From Nectonema munidae (taxonomy: Eukaryota; Nematomorpha; Nectonematoida; Nectonematidae): a DNA stretch of 64,000 bases. The stretch covers positions 851,501 to 915,500 of the forward strand of contig JAUIRK010000896.1 in assembly GCA_030549495.1 (NCBI GenBank), in the 5' to 3' direction. The position numbers and the translations under genes were made by a program. Shown piece by piece: positions 21,400 to 33,861 of this stretch (within the stretch, counting starts at the first letter, position 1; each line of letters opens with the position of its first letter). Below the pieces are notes generated by a model, which saw only the letters and a program-made list of their open reading frames with translations, did not search any database and was not told the origin of the DNA.

Positions 21400-23855
21400 A
21401 AAACATTTATCAAAGACCCAACGATTTCGGTTTGTTATGCCTTTATATTATTATTAACTCTTTACCAATACTCTGATGCAAAATTTGATTCGAGTATTTT
21501 TAAATAAACCATGAACTTTCATATTTCAAATTCCTTAATATAACAATTCTATTTTAATTTAGAAGATGAAAAAATGTATCAAGTTTACGGTATGTATTTA
21601 CTTCCGCGCTTTAATTCTTTCAGTCATTTCTATATACAGTATATAATCGCTTATAGTGCCAAATGTCAAGGTTATCGGCTGGATATACAAATTTTGTTTA
21701 AAATTTTTTAAAACTATATTTTTTTTGTTCACAGTAAAATATAGAAAATATACGAAGAAAAACTATTTTTAATTGAAGTTTTAAAAGATGCATAAAATTA
21801 TTGAGCTAAAGTTCTTCAAAGTTGCCTTGATTTCTGTATTCATAATAGAATAATTCTTAGAAGTCTGTCTTTTTATCTTTCCTTAAAATATATGAAATTC
21901 CCGTGATACGGGAGAAGTTTCGTAAGACCGAATTTGGGGATGAAATTGCTATGACTTACATGAGATCGAACGATACTCGAGTGTAAATACAGTCTGGAAA
22001 AGGGCGTCAAGTTATCATGTACGCTGTTGACAGTTGTGATTATAAATTGAAAAAGCGATATTTTTCTCGAAAACCAACCACTGCTAAGTTGGTATTGATA
22101 CCTTATAGAGATAAAAATTTTTGAGGTGTATAACATGTCTTTAATTTTAATTAAACATATATAGCATTTTCACTTTAGCTTCGTCCTTTTTCATTTTAAG
22201 TTCGTCCTATCTCATTTTAAGTTGGTCTTTTTATTTTGATTTTTTATTGAATTTTTTCTATAAACTCAAAAATTTTGCCAGCAATAAATTTTTTATTTTC
22301 TAATTCCGAATCAAAAAAAATTATCATAGTCAGTATTCAAAGTTTTCTACACAGTCTTTTTCAAAATGTTTTTAATAAAAGTTGATAAAATCATACTTTA
22401 TATATTGAAAAGTTTATAAAAAATATTATTCAAGTTTTAAAATAAAAATTAAAAAAAATTTATGTTATTTTATCAAATTTTTTAAAAGATATATTTTAGA
22501 GGCGTAACTCTTTGTTAGTATAAAAGGCGCACCTTCGTACATAGAGAAGCACATATTAAGATCCCTACCACCTGCGATATACATATTGTCCACTCCTGCT
22601 TTACTACTGTATCAATTAGTTTTACTATGATGGAAGTAAAACTTTTAGAAAGAAATTATTATACATACCCAAGCCAATAGTTCATTTCTGAACAAACATT
22701 TTATTATAGTAATGTGTACTAATAAATGAGACATAGTTTTATTCACTAACTCCATAAGTAAATCTTATTGTCCAAAAAAACTAGTTAGTTGGTAAGATTT
22801 ACTAATTATTTTTCTCTGTTTTGAATAAACATTACTAAATCAAAAAATCACTCAAGATTAACAGATACTAAATTTTGAAGACAAAAAATTTCGTCCGTCC
22901 TAAATTTATCTTCCCAAAACCTGGTCTTTAAAGTGCTTTTGACATCTCTGATTTCGTTCAGCTTTAGGCCCACAATTGAAAACACTGTATATGTTTATAA
23001 GAAAGTTCTGTAAACAACCAATCCATAGTTGTTAACAGTTTGCAGTTGTAACCTAGCTTATCTTTGTTTCGAAAATAATTCTATAACCATCATTCACATT
23101 TAGTCTTAGATAGTAATGGCATGCTACCCAAGCAAAAGTATCTGAGTAAGTACTATATACAAATTTTTTATAGACATAAAAAAGTTATATTCTTAATGTC
23201 CATTATTTTTTTTTAGAAAAAATGAAAAAGGCAAATTTATATCGTAAGTGTAGATATCAAATCATTGCTTATTTAAAAAAATTGTTATGATGTGATTTTA
23301 CTATTGTATATGTTTTTCTACTTTAGAAAACGGCCAAATTTTAAATGGTATATCTTTTCATCTTATTTATAAGTTATTATATTTTTCAAAACATTTCAAA
23401 GTTAAACTTTTTCGTAAGGAAAAAAATATCCAGCAAAAATATCATTTTCCCCTTTTATATTTTTTGGAGTGAGGGGAAATATTAAAAATTTGAACTAGCT
23501 GAAGTAAGGAAAAGCTAGCTTTTGGATTTGAAGACTTTATGATTTCATTAAAATTTTGGTAGGTGAATGATTGCAAAAATATCAATACTAACGTTTTTTC
23601 AAAGCATGTCGCCTGTATAATTTTGCAGAAATACTGTTTGAAGGACACAGGACAAAGCTTTTTCTGGAGATTTATATGCTGCTGTACTTTAATGATATTC
23701 CATTGCAAAATTTAGGAAATTATATTTGCGTTGGATGGGAAAGGGTTACTGGACCAATCTGTGCTTTTGGAACAAATTACCCAAATTTGTGTGAACTTCG
23801 CAGAAACACTGAGAAGATCTACCATAGCCTATACTTATATGGAAGGTGTCCATAA
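21400..23855 (+). CDS. Micro-exon Kazal-like peptide gene B
   Basis: Six exons can be read, each bounded by AG and GT, all internal ones a multiple of three with phase 1 on both sides. They are 21400-21429 (30 nt, NIYQRPNDF), 21563-21589 (27 nt, DEKMYQVY), 23104-23145 (42 nt, LDSNGMLPKQKYL), 23217-23243 (27 nt, KMKKANLY), 23327-23347 (21 nt, NGQILN) and 23716-23855 (terminal, TAA). The terminal exon reads NYICVGWERVTGPICAFG, then NYPNLCELRR and LYLYGRCP. It shares with gene A the pattern CVxWExxTGPIC, NLC and YGRC; the 42-nt exon matches gene A's NGxxPKQ. Four cysteines suggest a reduced Kazal-like fold, plausibly a secreted inhibitor or effector. Donor GTTTGT after the first listed exon is weak. 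The upstream start exon is not found, so this is a partial model. Confidence 0.7.
22160..22260. repeat. Half-copy of the GACAAA-type MITE
   Basis: Tandem phrases CTTCGTCCTTTTTCATTTTAA, GTTCGTCCTATCTCATTTT and GTTGGTCTTTTT have the spacing of the MITE arms at 15449-15695. Only one arm is present. It lies in the second intron of gene B. Confidence 0.4.
22519..22526 (+). promoter_or_regulatory. Possible TATA box inside gene B
   Basis: TATAAAAG followed by GCGCACC, upstream of a relatively G+C-rich stretch, looks like an animal core promoter. If used, transcripts would begin downstream of the first two micro-exons and include only the last four. No supporting initiator or first coding exon could be fixed. 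Confidence 0.25.
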
Positions 23856-25006
23856 AAAGAAAATTTTTAGAAAAGAAGGTACAAAACTTTTCAACTACAG
23901 TTACTTTTTTATTCATGTTTTTGTTCCTTCCTTCATTATTTAATTACTTGAACTTAGATTATTAAATTTTTGTTAGATATTTAATCACTATACAGGAAAC
24001 TCTTTAGCAAATTGTTATAGTTAGTAGTTCGGTGATTATTTAGTTTCACTGTTTGTTTGTAATCTTTATAAATTTCTGAATTGGATTAACTTTTGTCTTT
24101 TTGAAATTATTTTTCCTCCATTTTAATTAAATTTTTCAATTTTTTTCCTCCTAAAATAGAAAATATAATTGTAAAAAGACAAAATAAAACCAAAATGATA
24201 TATTTTAAAATGCTTCCTTTTAGTTCAATTACCGTATTAATTTAGGTATAAATATCAAAATTCGAATGCCAATGTTCTGCAAAACATTTTTTATAAGAAA
24301 TGAACCCTGTTTCCCAAAATCACTAATGTAAAATTCTTGTTTGCAAGTTGATATGATTCGTATCCTAAATGTTTGTTACACACTTCTATAATATTACGAT
24401 AGATTTTTATTGTGGCATCCAATGAAATTCAATTTTTTTGGAAAAATCTTCTTCCATGAGTATGAAATCATTTTTGAAAAGTGTTGATTTTAAAATTTTT
24501 AAAAATAAAACAATCAAAGGAAATGTATTTCCATCATATTTTTTTCCATTCATCACTTTTCTCTTAGCTCAAAAGTCCATATATCTGTCCATCATAATCG
24601 CAGGCCCAATTTTTCTATGTCGTGTAGATTATAATTATGGTTGATCATATGATCATTAGTTTAAAGACTGTTTAGTGAATAAAGTATTTACCACAATTAA
24701 ATTTTGAGGATAACTTCTTAAAAACAGATTTTATTAAAATATAATTCCAGTTTTTTAAAAAAATAGTATTAAAATTTTAGATTTAAAAAATTCCTAGCTA
24801 CCTAACGAGTTGCAAACCAGCTAATTAACTTATTAACTAATTAATTACCAAGCTATCTCACTATCAAACTAAACAACGAATTAACCAAATATATAAGTAA
24901 CTAAAATATTAGTATATATGTTTTAAAGTTTATCTTCTACTTTACAGCAAAATATTTTCAGCCAATCTTCTCGCAGTTCTTTTATTTGGTTTTAGCGGCG
25001 TTCTCT
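23856..25006. other. AT-rich sequence, no gene seen
   Basis: Contains a half-MITE of the GACAAA type (about 24070-24210) and a TAACTAA-type motif cluster (24785-24905). No coding homology is visible. Confidence 0.45.
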
Positions 25007-25277
25007 AAGGGCTTGTAATAACTCAAAAAAATTAAATTCAACTTTTACTCGGAATACTTAATGAGACTCGAGTAAAACTCATTGTTTTGCCATCATTTCA
25101 TAGTTCATAGCTATATAGTAAATCTTGTAATCAATCAATTTCATACTTTAAATATTCTTTCACTCGTAAGCTTTTTTCATTTTAGCAGAATCTGTAAAGT
25201 TGAGTTATTTTGTTCGTGTGACAGTTTTTCAAATATTATACACTCGAGTAAAACTCAATTTTTTTAACTAAGCCCTT
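25007..25277. mobile_element. MITE with AAGGGCTT ends
   Basis: The left end AAGGGCTTGTAATAACTC and the complement of the right end AAGGGCTTAGTTAAAAAAAT form an imperfect inverted repeat of about 45 bp. Both arms include TTTTACTCG. ACTCGAGTAAAACTCA is also present twice in direct orientation (about 25069 and 25242). A 3-bp TCT on each side could be the target duplication. No coding capacity is seen. Confidence 0.5.
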
Positions 25278-25310
25278 TCTTGAGCGAGGATTTTATCGCG
25301 CGAGCACTTT

Positions 25311-25540
25311 TTTTCATTTAACGTCCTTTGTTCCCATAACCACAGGCGCACATTTGTGAGACGTTTATTGGAGCGCAGGGCATTTCTTGATCAGATACCC
25401 TTCCTGAGGTCAACCTAATGACATCAGATTAAACAAAAAGAAATTCAAATTTCGGGTACACCGTGAAACGAACGCCAGACCTTTGCAATGAAATCCCTGG
25501 GGTCTAAGACTAATGCTACCAGAGCCCTTTATTGGAACGA
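25311..25540 (-). mobile_element. SINE-like element, family 2
   Basis: On the minus strand, a tRNA-like head with an A-box-like CTGGTAGCATTAG (25522-25510) and B-box-like GGCGTTCGTTTC (25476-25465) precedes an unrelated, fairly G+C-rich body. It ends in an A-rich tail near 25311. The body does not match the SINE at 18013. Confidence 0.5.
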
Positions 25541-26884
<1,344 letters not shown>

Positions 26885-26923
26885 TCATGAGCACAAACAC
26901 TCATGGACAACACACACACAAGG

Positions 26924-27738
26924 GGCGAAGCGTCATTGCAAGCAAGACATGCACTGCATGCCTACTAAACAAAACAAGCAATATGTAGTGATGTATTACT
27001 CTTGCAAAACAGAATACATATGATGGTTAAATAAAGAGATTATAGCTTTTTAAAGTGAAGGGAGATAAGCAAGCAGTCTTGAAATTGCTTTCCAAGTAAT
27101 CGAAGTGTTATAAAAGGAGACGTAGCGAAATAGAAAGAAAGTATGCATATGGCAATATTATATATGTTTTGCTCTCATCCATACTCTTTCTCTTTCTGCG
27201 TGAGGAAAAGATAGGCAAGCAATGTTAGTTTTGCTTAAAACAAGAGAGATAGCGTGTATAGAAGCAATCTGTTTTGCTTCATTTATACTCTCTCACTGTG
27301 TGATGCAAGAAGACAAGCTATATTAGTTGTGCTTTCATAGCAAGAAAGATGGAGTATGTGAAAGCCATGTATGTGAAAGCATGTATCTTTTGCTTTCATG
27401 AATATTCTGCTGGATGATGCAAGGCAAGCAATATTATTTACGCTTTCACTTATTCAATACAAAATATATGTGAAGATGAAAAATAAACAAATGATAGTTT
27501 TTCCTAGGAAAGTATACGAAGATGGGCAAGCAGTTTTAAAATTTCTTTCTAAGTAACGTATTAGAAAAAGAGAGATTGCGTATATAGAAGCAATTAGAAA
27601 TGTATATATGCAACATGTGTATTATAAGTAATTGCTTTTATTCATACTTTGAACATGAAAATTATTCATGGTTGAAAACATTTGAAATTTACTTCATTTT
27701 TGTTTTTGCATGCCCTTTGTGTAGAAGCACGCTTCGCC
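26924..27738. mobile_element. Element with GGCGAAGCGT ends and internal minisatellite
   Basis: GGCGAAGCGT at 26924-26933 faces its exact complement ACGCTTCGCC at 27729-27738. Between them is a degenerate tandem repeat with a period of about 100-145 bp. Its modules are AAGATGGGCAAGCAATATT, TTTTGCTTTCAT and AAGAGAGATAGCGTATAT. Copies start near 27067, 27212, 27311, 27421 and 27522. It directly abuts the CA-rich shoulder. No coding sequence is seen. Confidence 0.5.
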
Positions 27739-27763
27739 AATGACACACATACACATAAGCATT

Positions 27764-28322
27764 AGAGCCCTGCGCGAGTTGTAAAATTTTGCACACACCG
27801 GCCCGCTCCGCTCTCAAAATATTCAAACGCGGATTTTAAATTTAAGCCCGCATTAAACCTGCTATTTTAAATTTAGACACTCAATCGCCAACATATAAGT
27901 ATTTCATTTTGATAAAGAAAGAATATCATTTAAATTCTACTGTTTTTATACGTGGAATTTTTATGATGTCAGAATTTAGGACAACATTTTATTATTTATA
28001 TCGCTGTTTGAAAATAGAATATCAATGACGTTCGGTTTTAGCTGTTTTTGCAGAAATAAAATATAGTGAGCAAAAGTGAAGTTATGCTCCTTATCAACAT
28101 GTGTTGCCATATACATAACACATTACACGCAACAACAGAAAGTGTAGAAAAGTTCCTTCTTTATCTAAAGAAAGAATGGAGCTTTGATGATGTAAAAGTC
28201 TGAGTGTGCGTGATGTACTTAATGACTTTAGACTTTAAATAATCCGATATTAGTTAGGAATGAACAAATGACCCACAACCGCAATTTATGTGCGGGTCCC
28301 GCAAAACCGTTGCAAGCCTCTT
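27764..28322. mobile_element. Non-autonomous hAT-like element
   Basis: The left end reads AGAGCCCTGCGCGAGTTGT and continues through TTTTGC and CGGCCCGCTCCGC. The complement of the right end reads AGAGGCTTGCAACGGTTTTG and continues CGGGACCCGC. Such G+C-rich GCCCTGC/GGCCCGC ends are typical of hAT elements. No transposase frame and no clear 8-bp duplication were found. Confidence 0.45.
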
Positions 28323-28439
28323 GTGTGGCTTCTAATAAAGCACACACAATGAGACACACCTTTATGCATACATAGTTATCATTGACAGTTTCATGAAAAT
28401 TCAACAATCATTTCATATGGTAAAACTAATCAAATTGAA

Positions 28440-28670
28440 AAGTAGGTTCATTTCAATGGATTAGTTAGTTCAATAGTTGTTAACTTAGTTAACGTAGGTT
28501 AGAAGCTTGCTATACTGTTAACTAAAAATTTAGTTTGGTCATTTTGGAAAGGCGACACTTTGTTTCATCGTTTCATAGTTTTGACTTTATCAAAAGTACG
28601 GTGCTTAGTTATATATCAAACTAGAAATTACTTAGTTATTCATTCTTGTTAGTTTGCTAGTTTATTTCAA
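28440..28670. repeat. Degenerate TTAGTT motif cluster
   Basis: Contains ATTAGTTAGTTCAATAGTTG, TTAACTTAGTTAACGTAGG, GCTTAGTTATAT and TTGTTAGTTTGCTAGTTT. Same style as the clusters at 12225-12500 and 24785-24905. A half-MITE of the GACAAA type follows at 28690-28770. Confidence 0.4.
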
Positions 28671-28950
28671 CAATAACATATATATATATATGACTTCTTT
28701 ACCTTAAGTGAGTTGTTTTTCACTTTAAGTTCTTCATTTTTATTTTAAGTAGTTCATTTTTTGCTTTTCTTCTATATTGATGGACGTAAGCTAATATTTA
28801 AGCTAATTTCCAATTATCAGGGTGCTAGATAACAAAATATATAAAATCTCAAAAAAAATTACTACTATATATTTCTTACTATTTACAATTTTTGTAATAA
28901 AATCATATATTAAACATAAAATACTATAAGGTTTTAACAGAAAAAGTGTT

Positions 28951-29012
28951 AATGGACATGACATAATGTCTACTGACAAAGAGACGACAATCGTTTGAAG
29001 AGAGCATAATAT
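28951..29012 (+). repeat. ATGGACAT/ATAATGTC repeat remnant
   Basis: AATGGACATGACATAATGTC, then GACGACAATCGTTTGAAGAG. The same phrases occur in the same order in the block at 18263-18361, so this is a third copy of that repeat. Confidence 0.4.
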
Positions 29013-29158
29013 TTACACCAAAGAATGATAATGGTAATAATATTAATTGAAAAATTTCAAGTCAAATAAAGAAAATTCATAAATTAATTTTATAGAAAGA
29101 TACAAATTACTTTCACAATCACAATGTAATAAGATTTTTATGAAAAGAACTTCCTAGA

Positions 29159-29300
29159 TTTTTTTAGTTTGCGGTATCGCATCCAAGGGAAGAATAAACT
29201 TCCATAGCTGGACAGATGGTGAGGATAGTCACAATCAGGAATCGAACACAGATCATCTGAATCGATACCCCAAGCTCTCAACACTAGGATCGATTGTCAA
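29159..29300 (-). mobile_element. tRNA-derived SINE, copy 2
   Basis: On the minus strand, a head with GATCCTAGTGTTGAGAG and B box GTGTTCGATTCC (29249-29238) is followed by a body ending TTATTCTTCCCTTGGATGC and ATACCGCAAACTAAAAAAAT. The body and tail align with the SINE at 18013-18163. Differences throughout suggest an old family. Confidence 0.65.
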
Positions 29301-30780
29301 AATTTGCTAAGCAAAAGTATAAATTGGGATGTCATAATTCCTAATATATATTGACACAGAGCTAAAACTTTGAAAAATTCAATTGTTAAATAGTAATTTG
29401 AAAAAATAAAAAGCTCAAGAATTAAAATGTCTGAAAATGAAATTTTCTTTAATTTTTAAAAAAAATTAAATGGCAGTTTTTTTTATAAATTTCTTGAATA
29501 CAATGCAGGTTATGTGTTCACCGTCTGTGTGTTATATTCACATAATTCACTTGAACGAATTGTCCTGACTCTGTACAACGCCTACGATGTGCCAGAAATT
29601 ACACCACTAGTATTTATTTATTTTTAAAAAGAAACTTCGATCGTGAAATATCTCATTAGTATATCCAAGCAACAAATGAAAGAAAATATTGAATAATTTT
29701 AATAATAATAATCCAAAGTGTAAAATAACTAAAAAAAGAATAAATTCGAATTTTTGAAAAAGATTATGTTAAATGGAAAAGGAAATAAATGGAATGTAGC
29801 AGATCAATGTGAGTCAATTGAGAAAGAAAATTCAAATAAATTGAAAAAACTGGATATTCAAAAATCCAAAAAAAAATTGGATCATTCAGAATTAAAAAAA
29901 ACATTGTGTTTAGATTTATTAATATTATTATTAAGACATTTAAAATCACGAAAAATAACAACTATAATAAAATAAAATTTAAGTAAATGAAACCACGTGA
30001 TATTTTAACATGGACAATTAGCAAAAACGAGAACCGCTAAAATTTCCACGCTGGTAAGTATAAGCCAATATAAAAGCACTGCAGATAATAATAGAAAGAA
30101 TTGATAATAAATTGAATGAACAGTGGATAAGGAAGAAGAGCAAGAGTGCCTCATTTCACATTTCAAGGTATTTATTTGCGTCAATTCAATACTTTCAAGG
30201 AATTTTTTTTAGAAAATATGAGTATTTTGAAACCAAATCCTTTCAACAAGAGAAGATTAATGGTGCAGGCTAAAATGTGCACATTTTTAAAGGGATAATA
30301 ATAGCATGATGCATAAGCACTATTTTTATTTTTATTACCGCCATTAATGGCCATTAACGTAACCATAAAATAAAGGGAAATCTAAGTACTTTAATTTGAT
30401 CTAAAAAAAGAGACACCGTTTAAAGGATCACTAAAATTTCTTATTAAGAAAAAATGTGTCAAATGAAAGAGTAATAGATTAAAGGTAGCAGATCAAAAAA
30501 TACTCAAGAACAAGTATAATAATCATGTATACAATTTTTGTATCCCCTTTAAAAAAACGTTAAGTAGAATATAGTGAATAATAGACAAAGGGTAGTGAAT
30601 AAGTTTAAATTATTTAACAACAAAGATATTTACATTTTTAGCATAGTTATGTATGCATTGGTTCCAAATTATTACAAAATTCTAACTTCACGCAAGACAA
30701 CTATACAAAAATTCTAACTGAACTTTGTAGATAGTGGTTGAGAATCACTGACCTAGAAGATAGGGAAAAACTATTAAAAT
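29301..30780. other. AT-rich sequence, no confirmed gene
   Basis: A strong splice-donor-like CTGGTAAGTATA occurs at about 30052. A short frame, DKEEEQECLISHFK, is followed by GTATTT near 30170. Without homology these cannot be assigned to a gene. Confidence 0.35.
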
Positions 30781-30786
30781 TTTATT
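30781..30786 (-). terminator. Poly(A) signal of the P450 gene
   Basis: AATAAA on the minus strand about 66 bp beyond the P450 stop codon, a normal distance for a short 3' UTR. Confidence 0.6.
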
Positions 30787-30852
30787 TAAACAAAATCTAC
30801 AAATTAGGTTGAAAAGTCTAACACTGCAAAGAGAATAATAAGGAATTGTACT

Positions 30853-32352
30853 TCAATCTCTTTCTTTGAAGCTGAAGAAAATGCCATCTCTTGGGTAGTT
30901 GAAAAAGACGGTAGAACTTGTGAAATCCTTGCTCTCCAAGCCATAATCTCTAGTTTTTTGCGTTGGAAACACAATTGTTCTTTGAAGTAGGTGAATCAAC
31001 GCGATTTTGACTTCAATGAGGGATAAGCGCATCCCAATACATTTTCTTGGACCATTTCCAAACGATAAAAATTTTGCACCCAAAAGAGACTCATTTTCTT
31101 CGTTTAAAAAGCGCGTTGATGTAAAACGATGCGGCTCTTCCCATAACTTCTCGTGTTTGTTGAGGTAGGGTATGGGAATTGTTATGTGTGATCCGGAGCG
31201 AATCAAGCATCCTTTGATCACAACATCTTCCCTACACATTCTATCTGTTTGCAGAAGCGGGGCATAACAACGAAGAACTTCCTTGATGAATGAATCCAGT
31301 AGTTTCAAAGATCTGATGTTTTCATAGCACGGCCCCTCGCTTGCGAAATTAGGATTTGCTTTCTTAAAAACGAGAACTTCGTCGAATAAACTTTGTTGAA
31401 GTTCGGGATTCGTTGCTAGGACATATAGGCACCAAGACAATGCTGTTGAAGTTGTTTCGTAACCCGCTATGAAGAATAGAATGCAATTTGCAAAGAGATC
31501 TTCCTGTGTAAAAGCGTTATCATCTCCTTTTTCCTTTGCTTCAAGTAGCAATTGCAAGAAGTCATTTCTTGAAACATCCGCTTCCTTCCTCTGAAGAATT
31601 GTTTCCTTGATGACATCCTTAAAAAATTGGAGGTCATCTTCATCTTGGATGTTGGTGTTGAAGCCAAATCTTTTAAGCGCTCCAAACACATCTGGAAAGA
31701 GGAAAAAGAGAAGAGCCTTGCGATTTACCAAACTTTCGAGGAAGAGTTTTTTCGCAGCCCTAACGAACCTACTTTCTGCTTCTTCGTAGGAGTTGATTTC
31801 GATGCCGAAAGCAATCGATGCAATTGCATCCATCGTAAAATTTCCCGACATCTCCTTTGCCTCAATACTTCCCATTCGCTTGCATTCAATGAGGCAATTT
31901 TGACAAAATTTTTCGGCACACGAATTCATAAGCGGAATCATTAGTTTTAGCTTTTGTGCCGTGAAGGTGGGCACCATGATTCGTCGACTCAGACGCCACA
32001 GTTCATCTTTGGCGAAGAACAAGCTCTTGATTAAAAATTCACTGTTAAACTCTGGAACGAAACGGTTGTCAAATTTGTCAAAGTGTTTCACTAAAATCTC
32101 TTCAACCATTTCAGGATCAGCAATCATAATCACCTTGTGCTTCCCGAGCAAAAAGGTAAAAACTTCTCCATGCCTCTTTATCCATCTTAGATGCGAACTT
32201 TTAACACCTGTCAATATGATTTCGTGAAGATTTCCAAAAATGGGAATAGGAATAGGAAATTTGTATTCACAAGAATACAAATACACTAAAGGATACAATT
32301 CATAGATCAAAAATAGAAAGGTTAGTGTGAGCAAGACGATCTGTAAAAGCAT
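30853..32352 (-). CDS. Cytochrome P450, CYP3-clan-like, intact single exon
   Basis: A full-length 499-residue microsomal P450, a heme monooxygenase that oxidises lipophilic substrates (xenobiotics, steroids or fatty acids) with electrons from P450 reductase at the endoplasmic reticulum. Visible features: an N-terminal membrane anchor (residues 1-26), then the proline hinge PIPIPIFGN (33-41). Helix C follows as WRLSR (119-123) and helix I as AGYETTS (296-302). The helix-K ExxR is EVLR (358-361) and the PERF-region arginine lies in TSTRF (411-415). The heme loop is FGNGPRKCIG (431-440) with the axial cysteine at 438. FTAQKLKLMIP-type helix C-D sequence points to the CYP3 clan. The ATG at 32352 precedes the anchor and no intron is needed. 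All hallmark residues are present, so it is likely functional. Subfamily and substrate cannot be told from sequence alone. Confidence 0.95.
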   Translation of the reverse strand: MLLQIVLLTLTFLFLIYELYPLVYLYSCEYKFPIPIPIFGNLHEIILTGVKSSHLRWIKRHGEVFTFLLGKHKVIMIADPEMVEEILVKHFDKFDNRFVPEFNSEFLIKSLFFAKDELWRLSRRIMVPTFTAQKLKLMIPLMNSCAEKFCQNCLIECKRMGSIEAKEMSGNFTMDAIASIAFGIEINSYEEAESRFVRAAKKLFLESLVNRKALLFFLFPDVFGALKRFGFNTNIQDEDDLQFFKDVIKETILQRKEADVSRNDFLQLLLEAKEKGDDNAFTQEDLFANCILFFIAGYETTSTALSWCLYVLATNPELQQSLFDEVLVFKKANPNFASEGPCYENIRSLKLLDSFIKEVLRCYAPLLQTDRMCREDVVIKGCLIRSGSHITIPIPYLNKHEKLWEEPHRFTSTRFLNEENESLLGAKFLSFGNGPRKCIGMRLSLIEVKIALIHLLQRTIVFPTQKTRDYGLESKDFTSSTVFFNYPRDGIFFSFKERD

Positions 32353-33080
32353 TATAGCAAGAAGTGAGGAAGTTTGTTCTTACAAGCCTGTTTATCATTC
32401 TTTCTCATTGGATAAAGTACAAATTAGCGCTACTCACTAAAATATTACAACGCAATATGTGATATGGATATATGTATGCCTAGTTAAATTAACCCTAAAG
32501 GCTCACCGTGTGTTCTACTATTTCTTTCAGAATTATGAAGATACTAAGCAATCCTTGGTATAAGAAATATAAAGGCATATATTTCCATATTAGATGGTTT
32601 GTCTCGGCATGTGAGCTTACTACCATTCTTTCAACAAGAGATAATCCCTATTTTGAATGTTTAAATATGTTGCCAGTTTATGGCATGTGCCTTCAGTTTA
32701 TTGGATAACTTTTTTCCAATCAACGAGATGATCGTACTTGAGTGACATCGAAGATGAAAACAAACGTGTACGCTGCAGAGTAGAGTTGGGGAGGGCAAAT
32801 GAACGGAGAGACTAATTTGCAGAGGGGAGCGGGGCAGTGAAGAGGAATCTTTGACAAACATGTTATTTTTAAAATTATTGTAATATATGGAATTTGAATG
32901 AAAATAAATTTTAAAAGTTATACTTTTAAAATAAATAAAAAAAATTTGAAGTTTTCCAAAATCAAAACTTCAACTTCTTCTGGATTCAAATTCGTCCTTT
33001 TTGTTGTAAGGAAATTTAATCATCGAATTATGATTTTCATGAATCAGGCGTTAAAAAATGTTTAAAATTTTAATATTTTT
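32353..33080. other. 5' flank of the P450 and AT-rich sequence
   Basis: The promoter of the minus-strand P450 should lie just above 32352; no clear TATA box is seen. A 66-codon frame at 32508-32708 lacks recognisable motifs. Confidence 0.4.
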
Positions 33081-33090
33081 AGTCAAAGTA

Positions 33091-33098
33091 TATAAAAG
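33091..33098 (+). promoter_or_regulatory. Possible TATA box
   Basis: TATATAAAAGCC lies about 45 bp upstream of an ATG in good context (AATCAAAATGTC, 33136). That ATG opens a 22-codon frame with a hydrophobic start (MSYFSHVVTLLMYPFLPLN), which could be a signal-peptide exon. No downstream exon could be joined to it. Confidence 0.3.
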
Positions 33099-33861
33099 CC
33101 GTAAATTCTCATTCATCTCCTTCCACCAAATCAAAATGTCATATTTTTCGCATGTGGTAACGCTTCTTATGTATCCATTTCTTCCACTAAATTTGTTTAT
33201 ATAATTCTCTTTTAATTTGGATGTAGGAAAAAGCTGATCATTCTATCTTTTACAGTTAGATAAAAATTATAAGTTTTTTGGAGACCAATACATATTAAGT
33301 TTCGCTGAAATCATTTTCTAGATCAACTAACTAAATTGAAAAAGTTTAAATGAATACTTTTGCAATGAGGATTCAAGTATAAATATACACATAATTTAAA
33401 AAATTTAGCTCCCCAATTTGGAAATCGTTTTTAGCGCTTAAAAGATGATTTTTTGCTTTAGATAAAGTGATTCATGCAAACATTATGGCAAAAAATTTTT
33501 CCAATTAGCAAAGGTATTGTTGTTGTTTTCTACACTTTTTAAATATTTCCTACAAAACTGTTTGTATGTTTTAAAGCAGCGTTAAAACATCTGTATAAAC
33601 CATGTTTATAATAGTTCTAATAAATTGCAATGTAAAAACAAAGTAGTTAAAACATGAAATAATGGGAATGAAAAATGTAATAATAAACAATCACTTTTAG
33701 AACAACTTAATCTACAAACATATGGGTATCGTGATTCCACTGCTAAAACTCGGCGGCCACTTATAGCATTTCTTTATGTGTATGTTTATATAAAGTAAAT
33801 ACAACATATATTACTTATATATACTGAACTTTCATAAGAATTAATAAACAACTCTTTAACA

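Noticed and set aside
23731-23943. Frame starting MDGKGLLDQ over gene B's terminal exon
   Set aside because: It is the shifted frame; the paralog-supported frame is the one reading CVGWERVTGPIC.
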